DNA of 64,000 nucleotides. Source: a virus. Below, piece by piece: positions 56,266 to 63,110 of this stretch. The stretch lies in IMG/VR virus record IMGVR_UViG_3300028394_000044, positions 62,001-126,000 of that record. One strand, written 5' to 3'. The notes beneath the pieces were generated by a model. It saw only the letters and a list, made by a program, of their open reading frames with translations, had not been told where the DNA came from and ran no database searches. Position 1 is the stretch's first letter. Every line of letters begins with the position of its first letter. The position numbers and the translations under genes are program-made.

Positions 56266-56340
56266 GCTCTTAAAGCATTGCTGGCGATGCACGGGTCTTG
56301 TAAGCCTGAGAATACAGTTCGATTCTGTATGAGAGCACCA
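56266..56340 (+). tRNA. tRNA-Thr(TGT)
   Basis: GCTCTTA/TGAGAGC acceptor stem, anticodon loop CTTGTAA, CCA encoded. Confidence 0.92.
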
Positions 56341-56347
56341 AGTTTTT

Positions 56348-56421
56348 CTCCGATTAGTGAAATGGCATCACCCGTGGTTTGGGACCATGAAGCGCAAGTT
56401 CGATTCTTGCATCGGAGACCA
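56348..56421 (+). tRNA. tRNA-Pro(TGG)
   Basis: CTCCGAT/ATCGGAG acceptor stem with the C1-G72 typical of tRNA-Pro, anticodon loop TTTGGGA, CCA encoded. Confidence 0.92.
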
Positions 56422-56429
56422 GTTTTTAT

Positions 56430-56500
56430 TGCGGGTATTCAGGGTATCGGTAAGTCTCATAAGCTCTACCTAGTGGGTTCGAATCCCACACCCGCTACCA
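56430..56500 (+). tRNA. Degenerate tRNA(CAT)-like gene
   Basis: GCGGGT/ACCCGC acceptor stem with an unpaired T1-T72, anticodon loop CTCATAA and an intact T-arm (GTGGG/CCCAC), CCA encoded. The D-arm is cut to about 12 bases and the anticodon stem has two mismatches. It may be a decaying or specialised tRNA. Confidence 0.55.
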
Positions 56501-56505
56501 GTTTT

Positions 56506-56580
56506 GGTGATATAGTTCAATGGTAGAACACCACCTTCATACGGTGACTGTTGGGAGTTCAAGTCTCTCTATCACCACCA
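56506..56580 (+). tRNA. tRNA-Met(CAT)
   Basis: Perfect acceptor stem GGTGATA/TATCACC, anticodon loop TTCATAC, CCA encoded. Confidence 0.9.
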
Positions 56581-56585
56581 AATAT

Positions 56586-56663
56586 GCGTCCTTAGTTCAA
56601 CTGGATAGAGCACCGGGCTACGAACCCGTGAGGTTGGGAGTTCGAATCTCTCAGGACGCACCA
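56586..56663 (+). tRNA. tRNA-Arg(ACG)
   Basis: Perfect acceptor stem GCGTCCT/AGGACGC, anticodon loop CTACGAA (ACG, to be read as inosine), CCA encoded. Confidence 0.93.
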
Positions 56664-56892
56664 AGACCCGTCAGAGTAACGTCTGGCTACTGTGACACGC
56701 AGGAAGTGAAGTGAGTTCGTTACTCAAGTGTGGTACTACTCTTACCGAAGTAGCGTTGGCAATACGAGAATTCTTTTTGGTTGGGAAGCGGGTGGAAGGT
56801 GTGTGTTACAAGGCGTTGAACCGAACGGGGAGCCGAAGTAACAACGGTGCGAGCTGACACACTAAATTACCGCCGCAGAAAGAAAGCATTAT
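56664..56892 (+). ncRNA. Structured RNA candidate B in tRNA array
   Basis: A 229-base gap with several strong stems: GCTACT/AGTAGC (56686-56754), TGAGT/ACTCA (56712-56726), GTGTGT/ACACAC (56801-56862) enclosing CGTTG/CAACG (56814-56846). It shares a CAGGAAGTGAAGT-like stretch with candidate A (CAGCAAGTGAAGT). No convincing ORF; no RNA family is recognised. Confidence 0.5.
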
Positions 56893-56968
56893 ACCCTAAT
56901 AGCTCAGCGGTAGCAGCACCGTCTTGATAAGGCGTAGGTCGGTGGTTCGAATCCACCTTAGGGTACCA
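56893..56968 (+). tRNA. tRNA-Ile(GAT)
   Basis: Perfect acceptor stem ACCCTAA/TTAGGGT, anticodon loop TTGATAA, CCA encoded. Confidence 0.92.
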
Positions 56969-57000
56969 GATTGCACAGTAGTTCTCAAGACTGATGTTAT

Positions 57001-57008
57001 TATAAATA
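57001..57008 (+). promoter_or_regulatory. T4-late-type promoter TATAAATA before HNH gene
   Basis: TATAAATA, 17 bases before the ATG of the HNH endonuclease, in a gap between tRNA genes. Confidence 0.5.
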
Positions 57009-57025
57009 TCCATAAAGGAGATTGT

Positions 57026-57376
57026 ATGAAGACAATTACATCAGGAAAAAACTACCAAGGATTATTAAAGTTTAATAAGAGTAGAAAATTTCCAACAGAA
57101 GATATTCTTGTTGAAAACTCAAGTTATGCTAGACATAACTTAAAAAGAAGAATATTGGAAGAAAAATTAATTCAATATAAATGTGCATGTTGTAATCTTG
57201 ATAATGAATGGAATGATAAGCCAATTGTTTTACAATTGGATCATATTAACGGTGTAAACAATGACCATAGATTGGAAAATTTAAGGTTTCTTTGTCCAAA
57301 TTGCCATTCACAACAAGACACATATGCAGCTAAAAATAGGTTTAATCCGAAAAGAAAACCTAAAAAATATGTATAA
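57026..57376 (+). CDS. HNH endonuclease inserted between tRNA genes
   Basis: A 116-residue HNH nuclease, with the zinc-binding CACC and CPNCHS and the catalytic QLDHINGV (H-N) with LRFLCPN, followed by a basic tail. AAAGGAG before ATG 57026 and a late-type promoter give it its own expression. Its stop is one base from the next tRNA, so it looks like a homing element that moved into the array. Confidence 0.88.
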   Translation: MKTITSGKNYQGLLKFNKSRKFPTEDILVENSSYARHNLKRRILEEKLIQYKCACCNLDNEWNDKPIVLQLDHINGVNNDHRLENLRFLCPNCHSQQDTYAAKNRFNPKRKPKKYV

Positions 57377-57377
57377 A

Positions 57378-57451
57378 ATCTCCGTAGTGTAATGGCAGCA
57401 TAAGGATCTCCAAAATCTTTGGTGGGAGTTCGAATCTCTCCGGGGATGCCA
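57378..57451 (+). tRNA. tRNA-Trp(CCA)
   Basis: ATCTCCG/CGGGGAT acceptor stem, anticodon loop CTCCAAA, G73, CCA encoded. Confidence 0.9.
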
Positions 57452-57471
57452 AGTTTTTAAAGGTTATCAAT

Positions 57472-57960
57472 ATGAAAAAATTCGATATAAACGAAGTCAA
57501 AGAATTCCTTGCAAAACAAGGACCAAACACCAAAGTATATCTTGGTGCTGACTCTGAAAGAATCAGAGTGAATGAAGTTTGGTATGCTGACTACGCTTTA
57601 GCTGTTGTAGTTCATATTGATGGATGTCATGGCTGTAAGATTTTTGGTTTTGTTGACCGTGAATTAGATTACGACCATAAGAAAAGTAAACCTGCTATGC
57701 GTCTAATGACAGAAGTGTATAAGGTTTCGGAATTGTTTCAATCATTACAAGATGTGTTGGAAGATTATCATGTTGAAGTCCATTTGGATTTAAATAAATC
57801 AGATGAGTTCGGTAGTTCTTGTGTTGTTCAGCAAGCGATTGGTTATATCAAAGGTACATGTAACATGACACCAATGGTTAAACCTGATGCGCCTGCGGCT
57901 TCATTCTGTGCAGATCGTTTAAAACGGATTTTAGCAGAACAAGAATTAGCGACTACATAA
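57472..57960 (+). CDS. RNase H-like protein (YkuK/DUF458-type)
   Basis: A 162-residue protein: VYLGADSERIR (first acid strand), YALAVVVHI, FVDRELDYD (Glu/Asp) and VEVHLDLNKSDEF (acidic strand). This resembles the predicted RNase H-fold nuclease family of YkuK. It lies within the tRNA array, so an RNA-processing role is possible. Confidence 0.75.
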   Translation: MKKFDINEVKEFLAKQGPNTKVYLGADSERIRVNEVWYADYALAVVVHIDGCHGCKIFGFVDRELDYDHKKSKPAMRLMTEVYKVSELFQSLQDVLEDYHVEVHLDLNKSDEFGSSCVVQQAIGYIKGTCNMTPMVKPDAPAASFCADRLKRILAEQELATT

Positions 57961-57966
57961 TATTAT

Positions 57967-58040
57967 GCGGGATTAGTTTAGTGGTAAAACGTCATCCTTC
58001 CAAGTTGAAGTTGCGAGTTCGATTCTCGCATCCCGCTCCA
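57967..58040 (+). tRNA. tRNA-Gly(TCC)
   Basis: Perfect acceptor stem GCGGGAT/ATCCCGC, anticodon loop CTTCCAA, U73, CCA encoded. Confidence 0.93.
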
Positions 58041-58119
58041 TATACAAACACATTTTGATGCCTATAAGATTGTAGATTTGATCGCCTACGATACGGTGCG
58101 TGATGAGTGTGTTTCTATA
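58041..58119 (+). repeat. Stem-loop spacer between the two tRNA-Gly genes
   Basis: 58041-58052 pairs with 58108-58119 over 11 bp with one C-C mismatch (AAACACA / TGTGTTT core). It fills the gap between the two tRNAs, similar in design to the spacer at 55145. Confidence 0.65.
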
Positions 58120-58120
58120 T

Positions 58121-58194
58121 GCGGGTATGATGTAAAGGTAGCCTGTGACCTTGCCAAGGTTAGTGTGAGAGTTCGATTCTCTCTACCCGCTCCA
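58121..58194 (+). tRNA. tRNA-Gly(GCC)
   Basis: Perfect acceptor stem GCGGGTA/TACCCGC, anticodon loop TTGCCAA, U73, CCA encoded. Confidence 0.93.
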
Positions 58195-58215
58195 ATCAAT
58201 TAAAGGTGGTTCATT

Positions 58216-58824
58216 ATGGTTATTGTTCCTGTTTTTGCAACAAATATTTTTATGACAGAGTTAAAACCTGAAGACTATGAATTGGTCCAGGAAGAATTGC
58301 AAAGAGTGTATGATGATAATACACAAAATAAATTATTTAATGATCCGTGGAATAACGGACGTATGAGATTAAGTCACAATGCATTTGAAGGTGATATTAT
58401 AAAAAAATATGACCTCAAAAATTTCAAACGAGTTCTGACTGATGCTGTTGCTTTCTTAAATGAAGATGGTAAAGTTAGAGCGTTTAATGTTGTGAATTCT
58501 TGGATGACAAGCCTGAAAAAAGGCATGTATGCTCATAATCATCAACATATTGCCCCGTATGGTTCGCATATTTCTGGTGTCTATTACTTTAAAACGGCAG
58601 AAGACGATTCACCAATTGTTTTTGAGAATCCAAATTTGTCTAATGTTTGTTTTAGTCCAGCATTAGGTTCTGAAGAAACACTATCATGTAAACCTATTCA
58701 AGGACACTTGCTGATGTTCCCATCTTGGTTGAGACACTATATTGAAACTCAACTTGATGACCGAGAAAGAGTTAGTGTTTCTTTTACTTTAGGTCTAGAA
58801 AATCCATATCTCGATAAATGGTAA
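58216..58824 (+). CDS. 2-oxoglutarate/Fe(II)-dependent oxygenase-like protein
   Basis: A 202-residue protein with the double-stranded beta-helix layout of 2OG oxygenases: AHNHQHIAPYG then HISGVYYF (metal His/Asp strand), FENP, GHLLMFPSWLRHYIE (second His) and ERVSVSFTL (Arg for 2OG). Resembles phage members that hydroxylate unknown targets. It lies between tRNA genes. Confidence 0.82.
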   Translation: MVIVPVFATNIFMTELKPEDYELVQEELQRVYDDNTQNKLFNDPWNNGRMRLSHNAFEGDIIKKYDLKNFKRVLTDAVAFLNEDGKVRAFNVVNSWMTSLKKGMYAHNHQHIAPYGSHISGVYYFKTAEDDSPIVFENPNLSNVCFSPALGSEETLSCKPIQGHLLMFPSWLRHYIETQLDDRERVSVSFTLGLENPYLDKW

Positions 58825-58828
58825 TTAT

Positions 58829-58903
58829 GGAGTTGTTAGTTTAGTGGTAAAACCGCGGGTTGTGATTCCGCTATCACGGGTTCGATTCCCGTACTTCTCC
58901 CCA
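58829..58903 (+). tRNA. tRNA-His(GTG)
   Basis: Anticodon loop TTGTGAT; extra G at -1 opposite C73, the tRNA-His identity pair; CCA encoded. The acceptor stem has two adjacent U-U mismatches (GGAGTTGT/ACTTCTCC), which is unusual. Confidence 0.85.
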
Positions 58904-58906
58904 AGC

Positions 58907-58981
58907 GCCTTGTTAACTCAGCGGTAGAGTGTCTCCCTTACAAGGAGAAGGTCGGCGGTTCGATCCCGTCACAAGGTACCA
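58907..58981 (+). tRNA. tRNA-Val(TAC)
   Basis: GCCTTGT/ACAAGGT acceptor stem (first pair G-U), anticodon loop CTTACAA, CCA encoded. Confidence 0.92.
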
Positions 58982-58985
58982 ATTT

Positions 58986-59059
58986 GCTCCCATAGTACAG
59001 TGATAGTACACGCCCTTGGTACGGGTGAGACCTGAGTTTGATTCTCGGTGAGAGCACCA
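58986..59059 (+). tRNA. tRNA-Thr(GGT)
   Basis: GCTCCCA/TGAGAGC acceptor stem with one C-A mismatch, anticodon loop TTGGTAC, CCA encoded. Confidence 0.9.
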
Positions 59060-59064
59060 ATTTA

Positions 59065-59140
59065 GCAACTTTAGCTGATGTGGTCATAGCGGTGGTCTGA
59101 AGAACCATTGAAGTAGGTTCGATTCCTACAGGTTGCACCA
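59065..59140 (+). tRNA. tRNA-Phe(GAA)
   Basis: GCAACTT/AGGTTGC acceptor stem, anticodon loop CTGAAGA, CCA encoded. Confidence 0.91.
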
Positions 59141-59148
59141 AAATTCTG

Positions 59149-59223
59149 CGGATATAGCGCAAAGGTAGAGGCAAGGGACTTAAAATCCCTCAAGTCTGGG
59201 TTCGAATCCCAGTATCCGCACCA
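59149..59223 (+). tRNA. tRNA-Leu(TAA)
   Basis: Perfect acceptor stem GCGGATA/TATCCGC, anticodon loop CTTAAAA, CCA encoded. Confidence 0.92.
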
Positions 59224-59226
59224 TAT

Positions 59227-59303
59227 GCCCTTGTAGCCCAATTGGTAGAGGCAATGGATTCAAAATCCATTCAGTGTCGGTTCGAATCTGACCAAGGGTA
59301 CCA
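59227..59303 (+). tRNA. tRNA-Leu(CAA)
   Basis: GCCCTTG/CAAGGGT acceptor stem, anticodon loop TTCAAAA, CCA encoded. Confidence 0.91.
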
Positions 59304-59309
59304 CACAAT

Positions 59310-59384
59310 GTCTCTATAGTTCAACGGACAGAATAGGGACCTCCTAAGTCCCGGATACAGGTTCGATTCCTGTTGGAGACACCA
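59310..59384 (+). tRNA. tRNA-Arg(CCT)
   Basis: GTCTCTA/TGGAGAC acceptor stem, anticodon loop CTCCTAA, CCA encoded. Confidence 0.92.
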
Positions 59385-59411
59385 AATGGTAAACATGTAA
59401 ATAATATATTA

Positions 59412-59428
59412 ACTCTACAAATTTTTTA
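59412..59428 (+). other. Segment complementary to the tRNA leader elements
   Basis: ACTCTACAAATTTTTTA is the reverse complement, over at least 15 bases, of the boxA-like leader element found at 53585 and 55046. It lies just before the last tRNA. In RNA it could pair with the leader, closing the array like an rRNA-type processing stalk. Confidence 0.55.
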
Positions 59429-59429
59429 T

Positions 59430-59504
59430 CTGGCGTTCGTTCAATGGATAGGACAAGATTCTTCTAAAGTCTTTATAGAGGTTCGATTCCTCTACGCCGG
59501 ACCA
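59430..59504 (+). tRNA. tRNA-Arg(TCT)
   Basis: CTGGCGT/ACGCCGG acceptor stem, anticodon loop CTTCTAA, CCA encoded. Its last 13 bases lie antisense to the end of the racemase gene. Confidence 0.91.
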
Positions 59505-60193
59505 CCAATATAATATTTTTTTAAAACGGCATCAACTAAACTATCGATACTGTTTACGATTTGCACGCCATTACATTCGACTTCTCTAATCGCTAATGGT
59601 ATCTCTGTGCAACCTAATACAATAGATTTTGCACCACGCTCTATTAAACTTTGTATTACAATCATCAATATTGAATGTGCTTGATCTATATTTCCACCCT
59701 TGATTAAATCTATTGCATGTTGAACTAGTGTGTCCATTTCTACTATAGAAGGCACAATACAATCCCATCCAAATTTATTCAACATGTATTGATACAACCC
59801 GAATTCGATTGTGCTTTGGGTTCCTATAATTCCTATGGTTGTATTACTGATGCCTATGGAATTTAATGTATCTGCAACACTATCTACAATGTGTATAATG
59901 GGAACCTCTAATTTAATTAGTTCCTGATACCAAAAATGTGCGGTGTTACATGGTATGACTATTAAATCACAACCTGTAAATTTCAATGCTTGTACACCTT
60001 CTATCAAGTAGGGTAATGGCTCATCATTGCCTTTTCGCATACTTGTGCTACGGTCTGGAATTCTTGGTTCATTCCAAAGAACAAATGGAATATGATCTTG
60101 ATCTTTATTAGCAGGAGTTTTTTTAATTAATCTAGTTATAAACTCTGCACTTGCTGCTGGACCCATTCCACCCAAAACTCCCAACTTTTTCAT
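59492..60193 (-). CDS. Aspartate/glutamate racemase
   Basis: A 233-residue cofactor-independent racemase of the Asp/Glu racemase family. The start KKLGVLGGMGPAAS is diagnostic, with the catalytic pair Cys82 (PCNTAH) and Cys195 (LGCTEI). It would interconvert L- and D-aspartate or glutamate. The start at 60193 is chosen because the family begins there; the frame stays open to 60286 but that extension overlaps the upstream gene and has no family match. No clear ribosome binding site. It is the last gene of the minus-strand operon. Confidence 0.87.
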   Translation of the reverse strand: MKKLGVLGGMGPAASAEFITRLIKKTPANKDQDHIPFVLWNEPRIPDRSTSMRKGNDEPLPYLIEGVQALKFTGCDLIVIPCNTAHFWYQELIKLEVPIIHIVDSVADTLNSIGISNTTIGIIGTQSTIEFGLYQYMLNKFGWDCIVPSIVEMDTLVQHAIDLIKGGNIDQAHSILMIVIQSLIERGAKSIVLGCTEIPLAIREVECNGVQIVNSIDSLVDAVLKKYYIGGPA

Positions 60194-60254
60194 AACAGTA
60201 CAACCAGTAAAATAATTATTATGATGACACAGAATATAACAGAAGGAAGTCTCA

Positions 60255-60863
60255 TCATTTTTTAAATAATAAACTACTAGCAACATGCATCACAGCTTGC
60301 TCATTAGCAACCTCATCTGGGTCAGGTTTTGATTTCCATCCAACTGAAATTTGTCCAATAAATGTACCGGGTTCCGCAGGTACACTTATACGACACATAT
60401 ATTTTACGCCTCTTTCAACATAAACGAATCCCATAAAACTTTGAGGTGTTAGGTAATCTTGACATGGTACTTTTCCTGACATCATTGAAATCACATCATT
60501 ATTATTGTCGTAATTTTTAGTCAGTAGACCAACATCTGTGCCATAGTAATCTTTTTCAATTCCACCGCTGCGAGTAGTAAAATAAACTAGCTTGCGCGTG
60601 TTTAATATTGTATTGACTTGAAATACTGCAATCAATTCCGCTTGGCTATATTTCAATATAAAATTTGAGGCTTTTTCATACTCTCCGTTCATATGCGGTA
60701 ATGCTTTTTCGGCACGATAACTTGCCATAAATGCATCTTTTTCGGAATATAAAAACCAACCACCGAATCCAAATACACATAAAATTATAACCGCAAATAG
60801 GCGAAATGGACTCTCGCCTATCCAAGTCAATAAACTAAGAAGTATTTCCTTAGCTTTGTCCAC
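60255..60863 (-). CDS. Single-pass membrane protein with exported domain
   Basis: A 202-residue protein with one transmembrane segment near the N-terminus (FRLFAVIILCVFGFGGWFLY) and a C-terminal domain of about 160 residues outside the membrane with two Cys (VPCQDYL, MCRIS). No family is recognised. It lies between the symporter and racemase genes and overlaps the symporter gene by 14 bases, so it is probably part of the same system. Confidence 0.65.
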   Translation of the reverse strand: MDKAKEILLSLLTWIGESPFRLFAVIILCVFGFGGWFLYSEKDAFMASYRAEKALPHMNGEYEKASNFILKYSQAELIAVFQVNTILNTRKLVYFTTRSGGIEKDYYGTDVGLLTKNYDNNNDVISMMSGKVPCQDYLTPQSFMGFVYVERGVKYMCRISVPAEPGTFIGQISVGWKSKPDPDEVANEQAVMHVASSLLFKK

Positions 60864-62124
60864 CGATAGCTACCTCTTTATCACAGACAAATGCTGTTAC
60901 TGCAATATTACCGTGTACATGACTTGCTGTGCGAATCATATCCATTAATGGATCAACTGCAATTAGCAAAACTAATACAGCTTCACTTGGTAGTTTTAAC
61001 AAGTCACAAACAACTGCCACGGTTGCAACAGTAAGGATACCTGTTGTACCTGCACTTGCCAAACCAGCCAATATACTACCAAACAGTACTACTAACAATC
61101 CCACAGCACCTAATGGTGAATCATAAATGTTAGCAATAAACACTGTAGCAATCGCATAATAAACAATACTGCCAATTCTGTTGACTGTAAAACTCAGCGG
61201 AACAGTTAGTTCAACACCACCTTTGTCAAAATGCAATCTGTGTAATGCTTCCTGTGCGTATGGAATACAAGCTAATGAACTGCGTGAACTAATAGCAACA
61301 ATCAATGTTTCTTTAGTTTCTTTAATAACAGTCATCAAACTCAACCCACTACGCATCCATATTACCACAGTACCTGCAATAACCACTAATACTCCACCAA
61401 CAAACTGTTGAAATACAAAATCAAACATGGTCATAAAGATGCCCACCCCAACTTTGCCAACTTGACTGCTAATCATTGCTAACAATGCGAATGGTAAGAA
61501 GTAGTTTAGGAATTTAAAGATACTGATACTTGCCTGTTGAACACTCTTTAATACTTCAACCAACATACGTTGACCTTCTGTTTGTAAATGCCCTAATGCA
61601 ACACCAAAAATTAAACAGAAGATAACAATCTTCAAACTCTCACCATTGTTTAGTGTGTTGAAAATGTTTTCTGGAATAAATTTCTCTGCCATCTTACCTG
61701 CACTGATTGGAGGTGATGTTGGCATTGGCTCATGTAACGTGATGTTTAAATCAGTTCCTGTGTCCTTGTTGTTCACTAGTACACCAAATTCTGTTTTCTT
61801 TTGCGGAGTCATTTCTGTGCCTGTAACCAACACAGTTCCTACACCAATGACCGCGGCTAAGAACATACTTCCTATAAATCCAATAATAATTTTACGTATC
61901 AGTGTTTCACTACCTTCTTTTTGTAATAGTCCTATAATACCAACTAGAATAGTTGCCAACAAGAATGGTAGCACAACTACTTTTAATAAACTGATGTAGA
62001 TACTACCAATGCTGTCAAGGTTCATACTAAACTCAGGGGTATAAACTCCACCAAGAATACCCAGTACAATTGAACCAAGAATAGTCCACGGACTAGTTAA
62101 GAAGGTTTTCAAGTGGGAGATCAT
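60850..62124 (-). CDS. DAACS-family dicarboxylate/amino-acid symporter
   Basis: A 424-residue secondary transporter of the glutamate/aspartate/C4-dicarboxylate:cation symporter family. It has LLKVVVLPFLLATI (TM2 block), a serine-rich ISSRSSLACIP (HP1), GLASAGTTGILTVA (HP2 tip) and VDPLMDMIRTASHVHGN (TM8 substrate/Na site; the usual Asn and Asp are Ser and Asn here). About eight membrane passes are predicted. It overlaps the binding-protein gene by four bases. Confidence 0.9.
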   Translation of the reverse strand: MISHLKTFLTSPWTILGSIVLGILGGVYTPEFSMNLDSIGSIYISLLKVVVLPFLLATILVGIIGLLQKEGSETLIRKIIIGFIGSMFLAAVIGVGTVLVTGTEMTPQKKTEFGVLVNNKDTGTDLNITLHEPMPTSPPISAGKMAEKFIPENIFNTLNNGESLKIVIFCLIFGVALGHLQTEGQRMLVEVLKSVQQASISIFKFLNYFLPFALLAMISSQVGKVGVGIFMTMFDFVFQQFVGGVLVVIAGTVVIWMRSGLSLMTVIKETKETLIVAISSRSSLACIPYAQEALHRLHFDKGGVELTVPLSFTVNRIGSIVYYAIATVFIANIYDSPLGAVGLLVVLFGSILAGLASAGTTGILTVATVAVVCDLLKLPSEAVLVLLIAVDPLMDMIRTASHVHGNIAVTAFVCDKEVAIGGQS

Positions 62125-62948
62125 TTTTTATCCTTTTTCTCTGCTTTATATCTGTCCATCAACTTTTTAGTGTCAATGTTGTTATATTCATTTCTAATAA
62201 CATAATTAACCATACTTAGCAATTGAATTGCTTTTGGATTAACTGCCACTGCAATATAGTCCACACTGTCAGAAATTGTAATTGTCTTGGTGCTGATTGC
62301 AGCATCTGGCTTTTCAAAACTAATTTTCTTAATTTCAAACTCGTCACGGTAAGCAGCAGCAATATCTCCACGTGTGACTCTATCAATGATTACATCCCAC
62401 TTTTCTTCAGGAAGAAATGTTGCATTAGGAAAATTAATTCGTGCAAATGTATCATAGCTGGAGTTTTTGATGAAACTTATTTTTCCATTGAAATCACGAA
62501 TCACTTGATATGTTTCTTTACCCTGACTGTTTTGACTGAGCCATAACCTGTTGATAATTAAACTCTGTCTTAGTTTGATATACGGCTCACTAAATCTAAC
62601 AACTTGTAAACGCGGACCAGTTACGGATAATTTACTAACCGCAATGTCTGCTCTACCGTCTCTAACTTGTTCCACAACCTCAGCAAAACTTTCTGCATCT
62701 CGTCTAAACTGAACAGGAACTCCAAGTAATACACCAATTCGTTGTGCAATTTCAACGTCAAGACCATGAATGTTATCTCCTTCTCCTGAAAAGAAAGGAG
62801 GAACATCTTTTTTGGTCATTGCCACAATAAGAACATTGGCTTTCTTAATTGCAGCGATATCTGGTGGCAAAGGAATAGTTGATGTGGGTAATTGTGCATA
62901 CGTAGCCGCAATAAACAACAAAGCCAACAAAGCAAATAATTTTTTCAT
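62121..62948 (-). CDS. Family-3 extracellular solute-binding protein
   Basis: A 275-residue protein with a signal peptide (MKKLFALLALLFIAATYA, cut after TYA). The domain is of the SBP_bac_3 type that binds polar amino acids: GLDVEIAQRIGVLLGVPVQF, DGRADIAVSKLSVT and VRFSEPYIKLRQSLII match the family. No ABC permease or ATPase is nearby; the next gene is a secondary symporter. It is the first gene of the operon. Confidence 0.88.
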   Translation of the reverse strand: MKKLFALLALLFIAATYAQLPTSTIPLPPDIAAIKKANVLIVAMTKKDVPPFFSGEGDNIHGLDVEIAQRIGVLLGVPVQFRRDAESFAEVVEQVRDGRADIAVSKLSVTGPRLQVVRFSEPYIKLRQSLIINRLWLSQNSQGKETYQVIRDFNGKISFIKNSSYDTFARINFPNATFLPEEKWDVIIDRVTRGDIAAAYRDEFEIKKISFEKPDAAISTKTITISDSVDYIAVAVNPKAIQLLSMVNYVIRNEYNNIDTKKLMDRYKAEKKDKK

Positions 62949-62999
62949 TGAAAATTTCCATTAAACTTGATAAAATTGATAAAATTATCATATTTTTAG

Positions 63000-63007
63000 T
63001 ATTTATA
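63000..63007 (-). promoter_or_regulatory. T4-late-type promoter for the transporter operon
   Basis: TATAAATA on the minus strand (plus reads TATTTATA), about 50 bases before the ATG at 62948. No good sigma70 -35/-10 pair is seen in this direction. This suggests late transcription of the operon. Confidence 0.5.
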
Positions 63008-63050
63008 TTCCAAATACTTGACCAAAAATGTTGAGAACTTTTTTCTTATA

Positions 63051-63078
63051 TTGACATTCTTGCAAATTTCTGTATAAT
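63051..63078 (+). promoter_or_regulatory. Early promoter
   Basis: TTGACA (63051-63056), 16 bases ending TTTCTG, TATAATAGG (from 63073). It is divergent to the transporter operon. Confidence 0.82.
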
Positions 63079-63110
63079 AGGTCTTGTTGATTGATTGAAA
63101 AGGATTTAAA

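Noticed and set aside
55590-56526. Several plus- and minus-strand ORFs running through tRNA genes
   Set aside because: They read across folded tRNAs and give peptides such as 'SPIAQLVERSA', the usual by-product of translating tRNA genes.
58938-59174. Minus-strand ORF across tRNA-Val, Thr and Phe
   Set aside because: Antisense translation of tRNA genes, recognisable by 'GIEPTS'-type repeats; not a gene.
61646-61999. Plus-strand ORF of 117 codons opposite the symporter gene
   Set aside because: It is the antisense shadow of transmembrane segments; it has no promoter or ribosome binding site and the opposite strand has clear DAACS motifs.
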